Below, one piece after another: positions 8,325 through 17,283 of a stretch of 64,000 bases of DNA. The stretch spans positions 1 to 64,000 of the forward strand of contig NZ_JACHCQ010000005.1 of NCBI RefSeq assembly GCF_014205835.1, written 5' to 3'. A program made the translations under genes and the position numbers. The notes under the pieces were generated by a model. The model was not told the origin of the DNA. It did not search any database and saw only the letters and a list, made by a program, of their open reading frames with translations. Position 1 is the stretch's first letter; the number at the start of each line of letters is the position of its first letter. The stretch comes from Pedobacter sp. AK013 (GTDB lineage Bacteria > Bacteroidota > Bacteroidia > Sphingobacteriales > Sphingobacteriaceae).

Positions 8325-8400
8325 TCTTAGCGTCCCGCTAAGATCAAAATGCAAGTTATATAACAAAGCCCCGGCGATGTAAAAGTTGCTGGGCTTTGTT
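8325..8400 (-). terminator. inverted repeat plus terminator-like hairpin, homologous to 2343-2411
   Basis: CTTAGCG-TCC-CGCTAAG (8325-8341) is followed by the hairpin AACAAAGCCC / GGGCTTTGTT. The arrangement matches 2343-2411 and lies at the 3' side of the decayed reverse-strand gene. Confidence 0.55.
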
Positions 8401-8634
8401 ATTTCTGTAGAAACCCTAATTTGATAAGCCTTGCTTTAATTGCTCCGTATGTACGTGAATGTAGTTTGGCGAGTTGGGTAATCTTAGTGTCTTCGTTAAA
8501 ACGTTGTGTGAGCAATTCGTCTTCTTCTTTGCTCCAGGCCAAGCCCTAGTTACCTTTTTCAGTTACTGCCCTAAGTTCATCAAGTGCAAAGAAAAGCGCC
8601 CTGATGATTTCTGGCGTATGGGAATACCTCCCCC
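8399..8634 (-). pseudogene. decayed copy of the small SANT-like gene
   Basis: On the reverse strand, the end reads ARLIKLGFLQK-stop, matching ARLTKLELLKK-stop of the gene at 2409. Upstream, the GNQGLPWN equivalent reads GN-stop-GLAWS, a CAG-to-TAG nonsense change. Further upstream a deletion of about a dozen bases plus one base disrupts the VFPADSPYNQPEV region. The copy then ends abruptly where the second 311-bp repeat begins. No XRE gene remains. Confidence 0.8.
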
Positions 8635-8636
8635 TC

Positions 8637-8947
8637 GCTGGCGCACGCCTGTGGCGTGTGAGAAGTAAAAATAGTAGCAAGTTCAGCGATATATAAATTT
8701 GCCAGGTTATCCAGTATATTACAAGGGTCAAAAATACAATACGCTTGTAAAAATGTTGAAAAGTCCTTCTAGACATCGTCAAGAGTCAGATTTAATCGTT
8801 AGCGCTATGTAAGTGGCTAACTTATGCTTATTGAATTTTATACTTTAAACTGATCCTAGCGTCATGCTTTTGTTTAGTACAATCATTGAGATATTTTGAT
8901 AGATTTAAAGGCAAGCAAAGCACCCAATTTCCTGTTTTAAACAAAAC
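8637..8947. repeat. 311-bp perfect direct repeat, copy 2
   Basis: Identical by eye to 2023-2333. Here it abuts the truncated SANT-like pseudogene, so it marks a recombination or insertion junction. Confidence 0.9.
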
Positions 8948-9282
8948 TATCGGAATGTCTAAACTCATTTGTGACATTAAATCTCAGCCAAAGAAAAATC
9001 AAATAAATTCAGACTCGGCTGCAAATTTCGGAGAAGAAAACCCGTATTTTTATTATTTGGATTATTGGCGTTTTACGAATCACCAAAATCAGTTTATCAA
9101 GAAATAGCTATAGAATATCACTCGAAAAGCGCTATTCGTCAAAAAGATTTCTCTTTTTTGATGAGATGTAATAGCTTTATCATAATTTAATGATCAATCA
9201 TAACAGATGTAGATTTATCCCCTTATTCTTATTTATGATTATTCGAATGTTTTAAATAAAAAATCTAAAAATAATTCACAAA
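8948..9282. other. gap without a supported gene
   Basis: An open frame of 73 codons runs out of the repeat (8886-9107), but I see no recognisable product or start signal. The rest is AT-rich leader sequence before the first tail-fibre-like gene. Confidence 0.5.
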
Positions 9283-10140
9283 ATGAAACGTTTAACGCTC
9301 TTATTATCCCTGGTGCCGCTATTGCTACTATCGCAGGCCAATTACGCGCAGACCCCAGAATTTTATTTCAATGGTGCAGCAGATGTTATTTTTCGCTTTC
9401 CAGATCGGGGTGCCGGAGGGAGAGCCCTGGTGCACGATGTCAACAATGTATTTAGCTTAAACTATGGTGGCGATTTTACAGGTGGTACGCGTATAGGCAA
9501 TGGATTTCGTATAGCAAATAACGGGAGTTTTAGTGCTTTTGACAAGCTGTTTTTTTCTGATGAAGGTAATCTTGGAATTGGAACATTCAATCCTGAAGTA
9601 CCTTTAACCGTTTATGGAAAATCGCATTTTTATCCAAGCAGAGTGGGTACGGGAGATGCAAGAACATTATCTATAGATAACGAATTAACTTCCATGAATT
9701 TTATGAACAATGATTACCCTGTCGTTTTTAAAACCGGAGGTGGTAACCAGCCGCTAATACTAAATGCAGCTAGAGTAGGCATAGGGACAATAAACCCGCA
9801 AGAAACACTTTCCGTTAATGGAAACATCCGCGCCAAAGAAATCAAGGTAGAAGCTACTAATTGGCCTGACTATGTTTTTCAGGAAAAATACATTTTGCAA
9901 ACGCTTAACCAGACAAAAAGCTACATCAAACAATACGGCCATCTTCCAGATATGCCATCTGCTGATGTTGTTGCCAAAGAAGGCCAGAACCTTGGAGAAA
10001 TTCAAGCTAAACTTTTAAAGAAAGTAGAAGAACTTACCCTACATCTGATCCTTTTGGAAGAATCGAATACCGAACAGAAAAAACGTATTGATGAGCAGGA
10101 AAAAATAATAAATAACTTAAAAAAATCAGTTAAAAAATAA
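9283..10140 (+). CDS. secreted tail-fibre-like protein 1
   Basis: This 285-residue protein has a signal peptide (MKRLTLLLSLVPLLLLSQANYAQ), beta-rich GIGTxNP repeats (GNLGIGTFNPEVPLTVYG, VGIGTINPQETLSVNGNI), then the module IRAKEIKVEATNWPDYVF. A helical C-terminus follows (LGEIQAKLLKKVEELTLHL) that reads as a coiled coil. GIGTTNP-type repeats occur in phage-tail-fibre and S74-associated surface proteins, and in Bacteroidota they are usually secreted proteins of unknown role. There is no S74 catalytic domain. It is first of four paralogues in one orientation, 12 bases before the next, so it is probably co-transcribed with it. Confidence 0.82.
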   Translation: MKRLTLLLSLVPLLLLSQANYAQTPEFYFNGAADVIFRFPDRGAGGRALVHDVNNVFSLNYGGDFTGGTRIGNGFRIANNGSFSAFDKLFFSDEGNLGIGTFNPEVPLTVYGKSHFYPSRVGTGDARTLSIDNELTSMNFMNNDYPVVFKTGGGNQPLILNAARVGIGTINPQETLSVNGNIRAKEIKVEATNWPDYVFQEKYILQTLNQTKSYIKQYGHLPDMPSADVVAKEGQNLGEIQAKLLKKVEELTLHLILLEESNTEQKKRIDEQEKIINNLKKSVKK

Positions 10141-10152
10141 ATTCAATACTAA

Positions 10153-11145
10153 ATGAACGCGCTAATGAAAACTTTTATCAAAAAGGTGGCAAATGCCTGT
10201 GCAATAATTTGCTTAATATTTTGCATTACAACAACAAAAACCTTTGGACAGACAACAGCCAATGTAAATCAGTTTGCCATAGCTCACAATCCACCTGATG
10301 CTTTTAATTTTATGGGAAATACTGTTTCGCATTATGGCTTAGGATGGTATAATGAATCCTCAAGTACACCACCAATGGCCTATTTTTCGGGGTATAATGG
10401 AATAAGGTTTTTTACTCAGGGGCAGCCCAGAATGTTTATGGATGTGGGAGGAAACCTTGGACTTGGTACATCAAATCCCCTTAGTCGTTTACACCTTGCC
10501 GGAGGAGATGAAAGAATTATGATTGGGGACTATAATAATTCTAATGATACAAAGGGAATATATTTTCCCGGATTTCGTGATATAATGCCCAGTTATTTTG
10601 GTGCTTCGATCGAATCAACACCAGAATGGGTCTGTTGTGGTGGATTCCCTGCTGCGACGGGCTATCCAGGAATACGGAATATGGGACTTAATTTCAATGT
10701 ACATGGCAATGTTGATATAGCGGACAGTAAGGTAACTGCAATGGCAATCAATTCTAATGGAAATGTTGGCATTGGAACTTTAACACCAAGGGAACGTCTC
10801 TCCGTTAATGGTAACATCCGTGCGAAAGAAATCAAGGTAGAAGCTACTAATTGGCCTGATTATGTTTTTGAGGAGGGTTACAAGGTTGGTACGCTGAAAG
10901 AATTGGAAAGTTATATCAAAACAAACAAACACCTGCCTGAAATACCAAGCGCAAAAGAAATAGAGCGCAATGGTGTTGAGTTAGGTGAAATGAATAAAGT
11001 GCTACTTAAGAAAATCGAAGAACTTACACTTTATCTTATTGATCGTGAAAAAGATTTAGAAGTTCAAAAAAATAAAGTCAAAGCCCTGGAAGATAGTTTT
11101 AAGGAAATTAAAACCCTTATGGAGCTAAAAAAAACAGAGAAGTAA
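10153..11145 (+). CDS. secreted tail-fibre-like protein 2
   Basis: This 330-residue paralogue has a signal-like N-terminus (from the ATG at 10153 or, equally well, 10165: MKTFIKKVANACAIICLIF, ending TKTFGQ). It has two GIGT/GLGT repeats (GNLGLGTSNPLSRLHLAGG, VGIGTLTPRERLSVNGNI). It shares the EIKVEATNWPDYVFEEGY module and a coiled-coil tail (LLKKIEELTLYLI). The central part differs from its neighbours and carries WVCCGGFPAATGYPG, a cysteine pair not seen in the others. Genes 1-3 are separated by 12 and 20 bases and look like one operon. Function unknown. Confidence 0.8.
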   Translation: MNALMKTFIKKVANACAIICLIFCITTTKTFGQTTANVNQFAIAHNPPDAFNFMGNTVSHYGLGWYNESSSTPPMAYFSGYNGIRFFTQGQPRMFMDVGGNLGLGTSNPLSRLHLAGGDERIMIGDYNNSNDTKGIYFPGFRDIMPSYFGASIESTPEWVCCGGFPAATGYPGIRNMGLNFNVHGNVDIADSKVTAMAINSNGNVGIGTLTPRERLSVNGNIRAKEIKVEATNWPDYVFEEGYKVGTLKELESYIKTNKHLPEIPSAKEIERNGVELGEMNKVLLKKIEELTLYLIDREKDLEVQKNKVKALEDSFKEIKTLMELKKTEK

Positions 11146-11165
11146 TATTTTAAATAAGTTTAACT

Positions 11166-11858
11166 ATGAAAAAATTATTAGTGGTAATAACAATTGTATG
11201 TTTTTCCATAACCATATCAGCTCAAGAGATAATCAATCCTTATTTAGCAGTTGGAGGAGGGTACGCAAATTATTCAGGATCTGTACTCAATTCCTATTAT
11301 CCTGTATTGGGTGTGATGGCAGAACATGGAGCCGGACAGAAAATGCTTGTTAGTACTGGCTATGGTAGTGGCCTTTTAGATATGTTCACTAAAATTAGCT
11401 CATGGAGCAGAAAGCCAACAATAGGAAATATAGACAGTACTAACTTTATAGCAATTGGTCAAAATGGGAATTCCTATACCCCGGGAAATTTTATAGTGGA
11501 CGGGAAAATAGGCATAGGTATTACAACACCGGTAGAAAAACTTTCTGTAAACGGAAATATCCGGTCAAAAGAGGTAAAGGTAGAAGCTACTAATTGGCCC
11601 GATTATGTTTTTGATGAAAATTACAAAGTCGAAAAATTGGAAGAACTGGAAAATTACATTAAAACGAATAAACACTTGCCTGAAATGCCTACAGCAAAAG
11701 AAGTAGAGGTTAATGGAATTGCTTTAGGTGAAATAAATAGGTTATTGTTAAAAAAAGTGGAAGAACTTACACTTCATTTAATCGAACAGCAAAAACAACT
11801 TAATGAACAAGGAAAAGTGATTAAAGCACTTCAGGAGAAATCCTCTGCTAAAAAATAA
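11166..11858 (+). CDS. secreted tail-fibre-like protein 3
   Basis: The shortest paralogue (230 residues) has a signal peptide (MKKLLVVITIVCFSITISAQ), only one GIG-type repeat (KIGIGITTPVEKLSVNGNI), the EVKVEATNWPDYVFDENY module and a coiled-coil tail (LLLKKVEELTLHLIEQQ). The variable middle is short. It is followed by a clear hairpin terminator, so it probably closes the three-gene unit. Confidence 0.8.
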   Translation: MKKLLVVITIVCFSITISAQEIINPYLAVGGGYANYSGSVLNSYYPVLGVMAEHGAGQKMLVSTGYGSGLLDMFTKISSWSRKPTIGNIDSTNFIAIGQNGNSYTPGNFIVDGKIGIGITTPVEKLSVNGNIRSKEVKVEATNWPDYVFDENYKVEKLEELENYIKTNKHLPEMPTAKEVEVNGIALGEINRLLLKKVEELTLHLIEQQKQLNEQGKVIKALQEKSSAKK

Positions 11859-11885
11859 GTGATGTATCTTTCTAGGTATAATTTT

Positions 11886-11918
11886 AAAAATCAGGTGTTC
11901 TAATTACATCTGATTTTT
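11886..11918 (+). terminator. rho-independent-like terminator after protein 3
   Basis: AAAAATCAGGTG pairs with CATCTGATTTTT (one G-U pair) around a 9-base loop. The right arm supplies the T run. It ends the 9283-11858 unit. Confidence 0.75.
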
Positions 11919-11946
11919 CATTTGAATTTACTACAAATCTATTTTT

Positions 11947-12999
11947 ATGAAGAAGAACTTTTACAAAATTTTGGCATCAACTACTGCTTGCCTTTTGTTA
12001 GTGTATGCGGATCGTGCAACTGCACAAGATCAGACCATAAATGGAAACCTGAATATTGGTGCGGGTTATCATAATGCCATAGGCTACGGACCAAGGATTT
12101 ATTTCCTCGGAAACTCCGATGATTTTTTTATCAGCCATTATAACTCAGGAGGAAATCAAAGCGAATTCCGTTTCAGTATTGGTGATGATTTTCAGGCAGA
12201 AGACAAATTTGCGATCGGCGTTACTTATGCAGTAGATAACCAATGGTACGACAGGATGGTGGTACAGGGCGATGGAAACGTTGGTATTGGTACTTCATTA
12301 CCGCAATCGAAATTACAGGTTAATGGTGGAGCCATAGTTGTAGGCACCAATTCGGTAGTCACAAATGCTGATGGACATATCAGTATTGGAAGTATTACCG
12401 AAGATTCTAATCCTACACAGGCAGATTGGGTTCCTAATTCTACTTTGCTGCTCAATGCAAAGGATTACAGTACTGTAGCCTTTCATGATTCGGGAAGCAG
12501 GGTTGATTTTATCAGGGCAGGGAATGGAACTATTCAGTTAGGTTATGATGGTGGCTGGGGAAGTGCAAATATAGGTTTACCAAATGGCATTTGGAATGCG
12601 CAGGGTAATGTAGGAATAGGAACACTTGTCCCCAAAGAAAAACTCTCTGTTAATGGAAACATCCGTGCCAAAGAAATTAAAGTAGAAGCCACTAACTGGC
12701 CCGATTATGTTTTTGAGGAAGGTTATAATATTGGAACATTGAAAGGGCTGGAAAGTTATATTAAAGCTAATAAGCATCTGCCTGGGATCCCATCGGCAAA
12801 AGAAATTGAAGCAAATGGCTTAGAACTAGGTGAAATGGTAAAAATGCAACAGAAAAAGATAGAGGAACTAACGTTGCATTTGATCGAAAAAGACAAACTA
12901 CTCTCAATAGAAAAGGAAATGAACAAAAAGCAACAAGCGCAGATTGATAGCGTGATAAAAGAATTGGCAAACATGAAGAAAATTAGAAATAAATTTTAG
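11947..12999 (+). CDS. secreted tail-fibre-like protein 4
   Basis: The longest paralogue (350 residues) has a signal peptide (MKKNFYKILASTTACLLLVYADRATAQ), several GIGT repeats (GNVGIGTSLPQSKLQVNG, GNVGIGTLVPKEKLSVNGNI), the EIKVEATNWPDYVFEEGY module and a long coiled-coil C-terminus with charged heptads. It lies behind a terminator and so has its own transcription start. The C-terminal DNA resembles that of the other three so closely that gene conversion is likely. The role is unknown. It may be trimeric, judging from fibre-like architecture. Confidence 0.8.
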   Translation: MKKNFYKILASTTACLLLVYADRATAQDQTINGNLNIGAGYHNAIGYGPRIYFLGNSDDFFISHYNSGGNQSEFRFSIGDDFQAEDKFAIGVTYAVDNQWYDRMVVQGDGNVGIGTSLPQSKLQVNGGAIVVGTNSVVTNADGHISIGSITEDSNPTQADWVPNSTLLLNAKDYSTVAFHDSGSRVDFIRAGNGTIQLGYDGGWGSANIGLPNGIWNAQGNVGIGTLVPKEKLSVNGNIRAKEIKVEATNWPDYVFEEGYNIGTLKGLESYIKANKHLPGIPSAKEIEANGLELGEMVKMQQKKIEELTLHLIEKDKLLSIEKEMNKKQQAQIDSVIKELANMKKIRNKF

Positions 13000-13150
13000 G
13001 GCTGCCTACCGATGTTCCAGAAGAACAGTAGTTTTTAAATCTTTAATCTAGTATTACTCCATTATATTTTTTAATCTATTAGGATCATAATCGCTTATTT
13101 TGATGATTGATATAAGGAATATTATGAACCTTTTGAAACAAATATTTTTA

Positions 13151-13172
13151 ATATACGAAATATTTCGTATAT
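13151..13172. promoter_or_regulatory. 22-bp perfect palindrome, candidate operator
   Basis: ATATACGAAAT is followed immediately by its exact reverse complement ATTTCGTATAT. It ends 11 bases before the ATG at 13184. A perfect gapless palindrome here suggests a dimeric repressor site over the promoter or start region of the hydrolase gene. The regulator is not identifiable from the window. Confidence 0.55.
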
Positions 13173-13183
13173 TGATTTGTATT

Positions 13184-14260
13184 ATGAAAAGTATAACCTT
13201 GTTGATCTATTTCCTATTTACAGGCGTTTGCTGCTTCGCACAAAGCAGCGATAATCCAATGAGAACACCAATCGATTCTGCAGTAGCTAGATTGATGGCT
13301 ACATATATGAAGGATGGGAAGCGGGTAGGCATTTCGATCGGGGTAAATTATAACGGAAAATCCTATACCTACAATTATGGAGAAACAGCGCCAGGATCTA
13401 AAAAACTCCCCGGCAGCAGCTCTATCTATGAGATCGGTTCAATTACTAAAACCTTTACAGGACTACTTATCGCTCATGCGATTACGGAGGGGAAAATCGC
13501 TCTGAACGATGATGTCCGTAAATTTTTACCAGGCAATTTTCCAAATCTTCAATATAAAAACGGCAGTCCGGTAAAAATTGGTTATCTATTGGCACATACT
13601 GCCCAGTTTCCCAGCAGTTTTGGTAATATAACCGGTAAGCCAATAGAAACACCCACTTTCTTGGATTCTATTCGCCAAATAAAGCTTGATTCCTTAAAAT
13701 CTTTCCATTATGTTTATTCAAATGTGGGCTATCAGCTGCTTGGACTAATCTTGGAAAACGTTTATCATAAGACCTATTATCAGCTCGTCAGCCAGTATAT
13801 CACTTCTCCCTTGGGCATGAACCGAACTGCGCTTAACTACAGTGTAAAGTATGCTAACGGGCAACTTAGCGGGTACGGTGCAAATAAAGAAGCAGTTGGT
13901 AATATGCCCAGTACCCTCCCAGGTGCAGGAAGCCTTCACGCTTCGGTAAGCGATATGCTTAAATACCTGAAGTATCAGAATGCGGAGAACAATACCGCGC
14001 TCAAGTTAAGCCACCAGATCATTGTAGGAGACATCGATAACGGAGCGCACGCCTTCCAATGGGAGATTGGAAAGACCTGGAACTGGGACCAGTATCTTAG
14101 AGTGGATGGAGGGACAAACGGCTTTCGCAGTTTCTGTTTCATTTACCCGCTAAGCCAAATCGAAATTGTTATTCTTTCAAACCAGAAGGACGACTCGGCC
14201 GGGAGCGGACTTTATAGCGTGGCCAGCGGTATATATAAAGTTGTTAAGGAAATCAAATAA
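13184..14260 (+). CDS. serine hydrolase, beta-lactamase/class C family
   Basis: A 358-residue product starts at 13184. The open frame from 13100 would translate through a palindromic site and lacks a signal at its front. MKSITLLIYFLFTGVCCFAQ is a signal peptide. The family motifs are visible: SITK (Ser-x-x-Lys nucleophile, in YEIGSITKTFTGLL), YSNVGYQLLG (Tyr-x-Asn) and VDGGTNGFRSF in place of the KTG box. This pattern is typical of the broad Beta-lactamase (PF00144) group, which includes peptidases, esterases and AmpC-like enzymes. Actual antibiotic hydrolysis is uncertain. It would act in the periplasm. No partner gene is adjacent. Confidence 0.88.
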   Translation: MKSITLLIYFLFTGVCCFAQSSDNPMRTPIDSAVARLMATYMKDGKRVGISIGVNYNGKSYTYNYGETAPGSKKLPGSSSIYEIGSITKTFTGLLIAHAITEGKIALNDDVRKFLPGNFPNLQYKNGSPVKIGYLLAHTAQFPSSFGNITGKPIETPTFLDSIRQIKLDSLKSFHYVYSNVGYQLLGLILENVYHKTYYQLVSQYITSPLGMNRTALNYSVKYANGQLSGYGANKEAVGNMPSTLPGAGSLHASVSDMLKYLKYQNAENNTALKLSHQIIVGDIDNGAHAFQWEIGKTWNWDQYLRVDGGTNGFRSFCFIYPLSQIEIVILSNQKDDSAGSGLYSVASGIYKVVKEIK

Positions 14261-14342
14261 ATACAAGACATTAAGCCAAAAAACACGTTGCTCAAAGTAT
14301 TAAAAAGTTATGTAGGAAAAGGGATAGTTGTTAACCAATAAA

Positions 14343-15044
14343 TTACAGTCTTAATTTTTCCATCAATAGTTGCCTATAGTTTGTACCTATCGGGATTTCT
14401 TCTGAACCCAATGTTAAAGTATTTCCTTTTAATGTTTTGATTTTGGAGAGGTTAATTAAATAGGAGCGGTGAATACGCTGGAATTTGGTAGGTGGCAACA
14501 TTTCTTCAAAGATCTTAAGGTGCTTGGATACAAAGTATTTAATGTCGCCCGAACAGAAAATCCAGCAGAAATCTTTTTCTGCATGGATAAAATCAATATC
14601 AACATGGTTAATACGTACCAACTTCGAATCCTGTTTAACAAAAATGTAATCAGGAGTCTCTGGTATCGGTTGGGGATGAAATGGCATTTTTCGATCTATT
14701 GCTTTCTGTACAGCCTGGTAAAATCGTTCAAATGTAATGGGCTTTAACAGATAGTCTACAGAATTCAGTTCAAAGCCTTCTACTGCAAAATTGGCAAAAG
14801 CAGTGGTAAAAATAACAAGGGGTGCCCGGCGCAATGATCTTAAAAATTCTGTTCCGGTAATGGTTGGCATCTGGATATCCAAGAAAATGAGATCAATGGG
14901 CGTTTCATACAAAGCTTCATATGCTTCGGTTGCGTTCTTGCATTTTTTGATAAGCGATACCTCTGGGATTTTCTCTATATACCCCTCGAGCAATTTTCTT
15001 GCAATGGGTTCATCATCCACAATAAGACAATTTAGTTTGACCAT
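14343..15044 (-). CDS. LytTR-family response regulator
   Basis: This 233-residue protein has a receiver domain at residues 1-120 with acidic pair D10-D11, phosphoacceptor D56 (LIFLDIQMP), Thr near 80 and Lys in LLKPI. From about 135 the LytTR DNA-binding domain follows (YIFVKQDSKLVRINHVDIDF, FQRIHRSYLINLSKI). It overlaps the kinase gene by 13 bases and is surely its partner. Such pairs regulate envelope or exported functions in Bacteroidota. The target is unknown, and no LytTR direct repeat was identified nearby. Confidence 0.93.
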   Translation of the reverse strand: MVKLNCLIVDDEPIARKLLEGYIEKIPEVSLIKKCKNATEAYEALYETPIDLIFLDIQMPTITGTEFLRSLRRAPLVIFTTAFANFAVEGFELNSVDYLLKPITFERFYQAVQKAIDRKMPFHPQPIPETPDYIFVKQDSKLVRINHVDIDFIHAEKDFCWIFCSGDIKYFVSKHLKIFEEMLPPTKFQRIHRSYLINLSKIKTLKGNTLTLGSEEIPIGTNYRQLLMEKLRL

Positions 15045-16147
15045 AGCTGGATAGTTAAATTTACAGAATAAACACCATTTAAAACTGAAGTTTCATACCA
15101 ATGGTTATTCTTGTAATAAAGGTTCAATCTCTTTTTCAGGTTATTAATACCTATGCCACCAACTGCACGCCCTTTTTGTTCTTCACCTATATCATTCTCA
15201 ATGGCAAACCTGAATCTTCCCTGCAATACGTCTAAAAAAATATCAATATACGAGCCTTCTTCATCACTATTGTATTTAAAAGCATTATCAATTAACGGTA
15301 TTAACAATAAAGGAGCGATATGATAATCATTATGGTCTAGTTGCCATTTAAAATTCACCTTGGTGTCGTTCAGTCTCACTTTTTCCAGTTCGATATAATC
15401 GCTCATCAGTTTCAGTTCTTTTTCTATTGGCATCAAGTCTTCATTGGAATCGTACAGGGTATAACGCAACAACTCAGAAAGCCTCGATACCAATCCTGCC
15501 GATTTCTCTTTATCACCGCTAAGAATGAGCCCATAGATATTGTTCATGGCATTGAACAGAAAATGTGGATTTAGCTGTGCCTTTAAAAAATTGAATTCGA
15601 GTTGCAGATTTTCTTTGGCCAGTTCCAAGGCCCGAATGTTGCTCCTAAAGGACTGAATAGCCATTTTGATGCTGAATGGAATGCACAGCGCAAACAAGAG
15701 TATAATGGGTGTACCTAATCCTAAAAGCCTGGTCAGTGTTATATTGATAAGGCCCCGTTCCAGGTAAGCTGCGTAAGCCACATTCTCGTGGTTCAGGATT
15801 TTCTTACATTCTTCACATGTATTTATAATGATTATTTCAAGGTAAGAATCCAGCACCGTATAGCAAATCACTGCCGTTAATAGATAAGTAATCCCAATTG
15901 CATAATGCCTTTTACGTAATGTCGGCAATATTCCATATAATGTTATGTAATAAAATGTAGCTAGAACAATAGTGCTAGCTAAAGTTATAAGCAGATAGGC
16001 TGTTACCGGAAAGGATTTATATACATTGAACGAAACATTTGTTAGATAGAGTTTTATCAGAAAAAGCATTGTCCAAAAGAGAAAGTGTAAGCCTATCCTG
16101 ATTGTTGGCTTAATATAGATTTTTTCGACGAGCCTGGAGATCTGCAT
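15032..16147 (-). CDS. LytS-like sensor histidine kinase (His_kinase family)
   Basis: This 371-residue protein has four or more membrane helices in residues 17-165. The His_kinase (PF06580) region follows, with QLNPHFLFNAMNNIYGL and phosphoacceptor His195. An ATPase region follows (PLLLIPLIDNAFKYN as the N box, then GGIGINNLKKRL as the G box). A CEECKK cysteine pair lies in an extracytoplasmic loop (about 111-116) and could sense redox or metal. That is inference. The gene overlaps the downstream response regulator. Confidence 0.92.
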   Translation of the reverse strand: MQISRLVEKIYIKPTIRIGLHFLFWTMLFLIKLYLTNVSFNVYKSFPVTAYLLITLASTIVLATFYYITLYGILPTLRKRHYAIGITYLLTAVICYTVLDSYLEIIIINTCEECKKILNHENVAYAAYLERGLINITLTRLLGLGTPIILLFALCIPFSIKMAIQSFRSNIRALELAKENLQLEFNFLKAQLNPHFLFNAMNNIYGLILSGDKEKSAGLVSRLSELLRYTLYDSNEDLMPIEKELKLMSDYIELEKVRLNDTKVNFKWQLDHNDYHIAPLLLIPLIDNAFKYNSDEEGSYIDIFLDVLQGRFRFAIENDIGEEQKGRAVGGIGINNLKKRLNLYYKNNHWYETSVLNGVYSVNLTIQLWSN

Positions 16148-16366
16148 GGGTTAAATATCTGTTATTCTCTACACTACCGCAAATATTAACGACCAACAGC
16201 CTAAATTCGACAACTAACCCCAATTATGACCCGACAAGCAGTTTTTGCTTGGCGAATTATCGCTTTATTGCTTAAAAACTGGCTTTAATATCGGTTTTTT
16301 TCTATTCTGTCGATTAAAGTTGCGGGTGAAAATTAAAATTAGGCTATTTACATAAAAATCACAATT

Positions 16367-17143
16367 ATGAAAATGATTGCAAATCTGCCACCATGGCTTA
16401 AAGTAGTATGTTATTTCCTATTCCTGTTTCTTGCAACAGTCATTGCAGGGGTCGTTCCAGTACTCAACGATTTTATTTTCTTTTTTATTATTGCGCTAAT
16501 AATGAGCTGGATATTGCTTAGGTTAGAAAACAAATCTCTATCTTCCTTAGGTTTCTGGCCAAGAGATAAGAGAACAACAACTGATTTTTTTAAAGGGCTT
16601 GGTATTGGGATCGGGATGCTGATTGTAACTTTTCTTTTAACAGTCTTACTCACCAAAGACAATTGGAAGCTGAACAGTCATATCGATCCAATTTCTCTGT
16701 TGGTTACTTTTCTGATGTGTTTGTGGTCTGCATTTGTTCAGGAATTTGTTTTCAGAGGCTATCCATTCCAGGAGCTTCTAAAAAAATACCATCCATGGGT
16801 TGCACAGTTACTGATTGTTATTCCATTTGGGTTGATGCATATTAATAAAGGGATGGCGGTAGATGATATTATCCTGGTTATGTTGTCTACCGGGGCTGGC
16901 TCGGTGCTCTTTGGCTTGGCTTATATTAAGACTAAAAATTTGATGTTTCCCATCGGGATCCATTTGGGATGGAATTACGCACAGGAGCTCATCCCACGAA
17001 CTGCAGGAGGCAAAGGTTCTGCTTTGGTCATCATCAACAACAGCCATGCCACCTATAATATGTTTAATATATCTTTACCTTATTTCTTAATCATACTTAT
17101 AACCATAATCGCCATTTGGAAAATCAAAAAGCCCGTAGGATAA
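16367..17143 (+). CDS. CPBP family intramembrane metalloprotease
   Basis: This 258-residue protein has about seven or eight membrane helices. The Abi/CPBP signature is present: FVQEFVFRGYPFQELL (E126, R130; the usual first Glu is Gln here), then a His in IPFGLMHINKG, then HLGWNYAQEL. The family includes prenyl-protein and bacteriocin-related proteases, and the substrate here is unknown. The Gln-for-Glu variation in the EExxxR motif is seen in many family members. It stands alone, divergent from the histidine kinase. Confidence 0.87.
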   Translation: MKMIANLPPWLKVVCYFLFLFLATVIAGVVPVLNDFIFFFIIALIMSWILLRLENKSLSSLGFWPRDKRTTTDFFKGLGIGIGMLIVTFLLTVLLTKDNWKLNSHIDPISLLVTFLMCLWSAFVQEFVFRGYPFQELLKKYHPWVAQLLIVIPFGLMHINKGMAVDDIILVMLSTGAGSVLFGLAYIKTKNLMFPIGIHLGWNYAQELIPRTAGGKGSALVIINNSHATYNMFNISLPYFLIILITIIAIWKIKKPVG

Positions 17144-17283
17144 AATAAGGCTTAATTGATGACAGGTAAATTTGCAACTATACATTTGATAATTTAATCA
17201 ACCGGAGCTTAAAATTATTCGTAACTTTCTAAATTCAGCTCAGCAAAGTAAAATATGAATCATTAGCATATTGCCTGATGATT

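Noticed and set aside
8474..8668. Forward ORF across the SANT-like pseudogene
   Set aside because: It is the antisense of a decayed gene and crosses the junction with the repeat.
8886..9107. Forward ORF of 73 codons running out of the repeat
   Set aside because: No recognised family or start context, and only the first part is shared with copy 1. Kept as unexplained open sequence.
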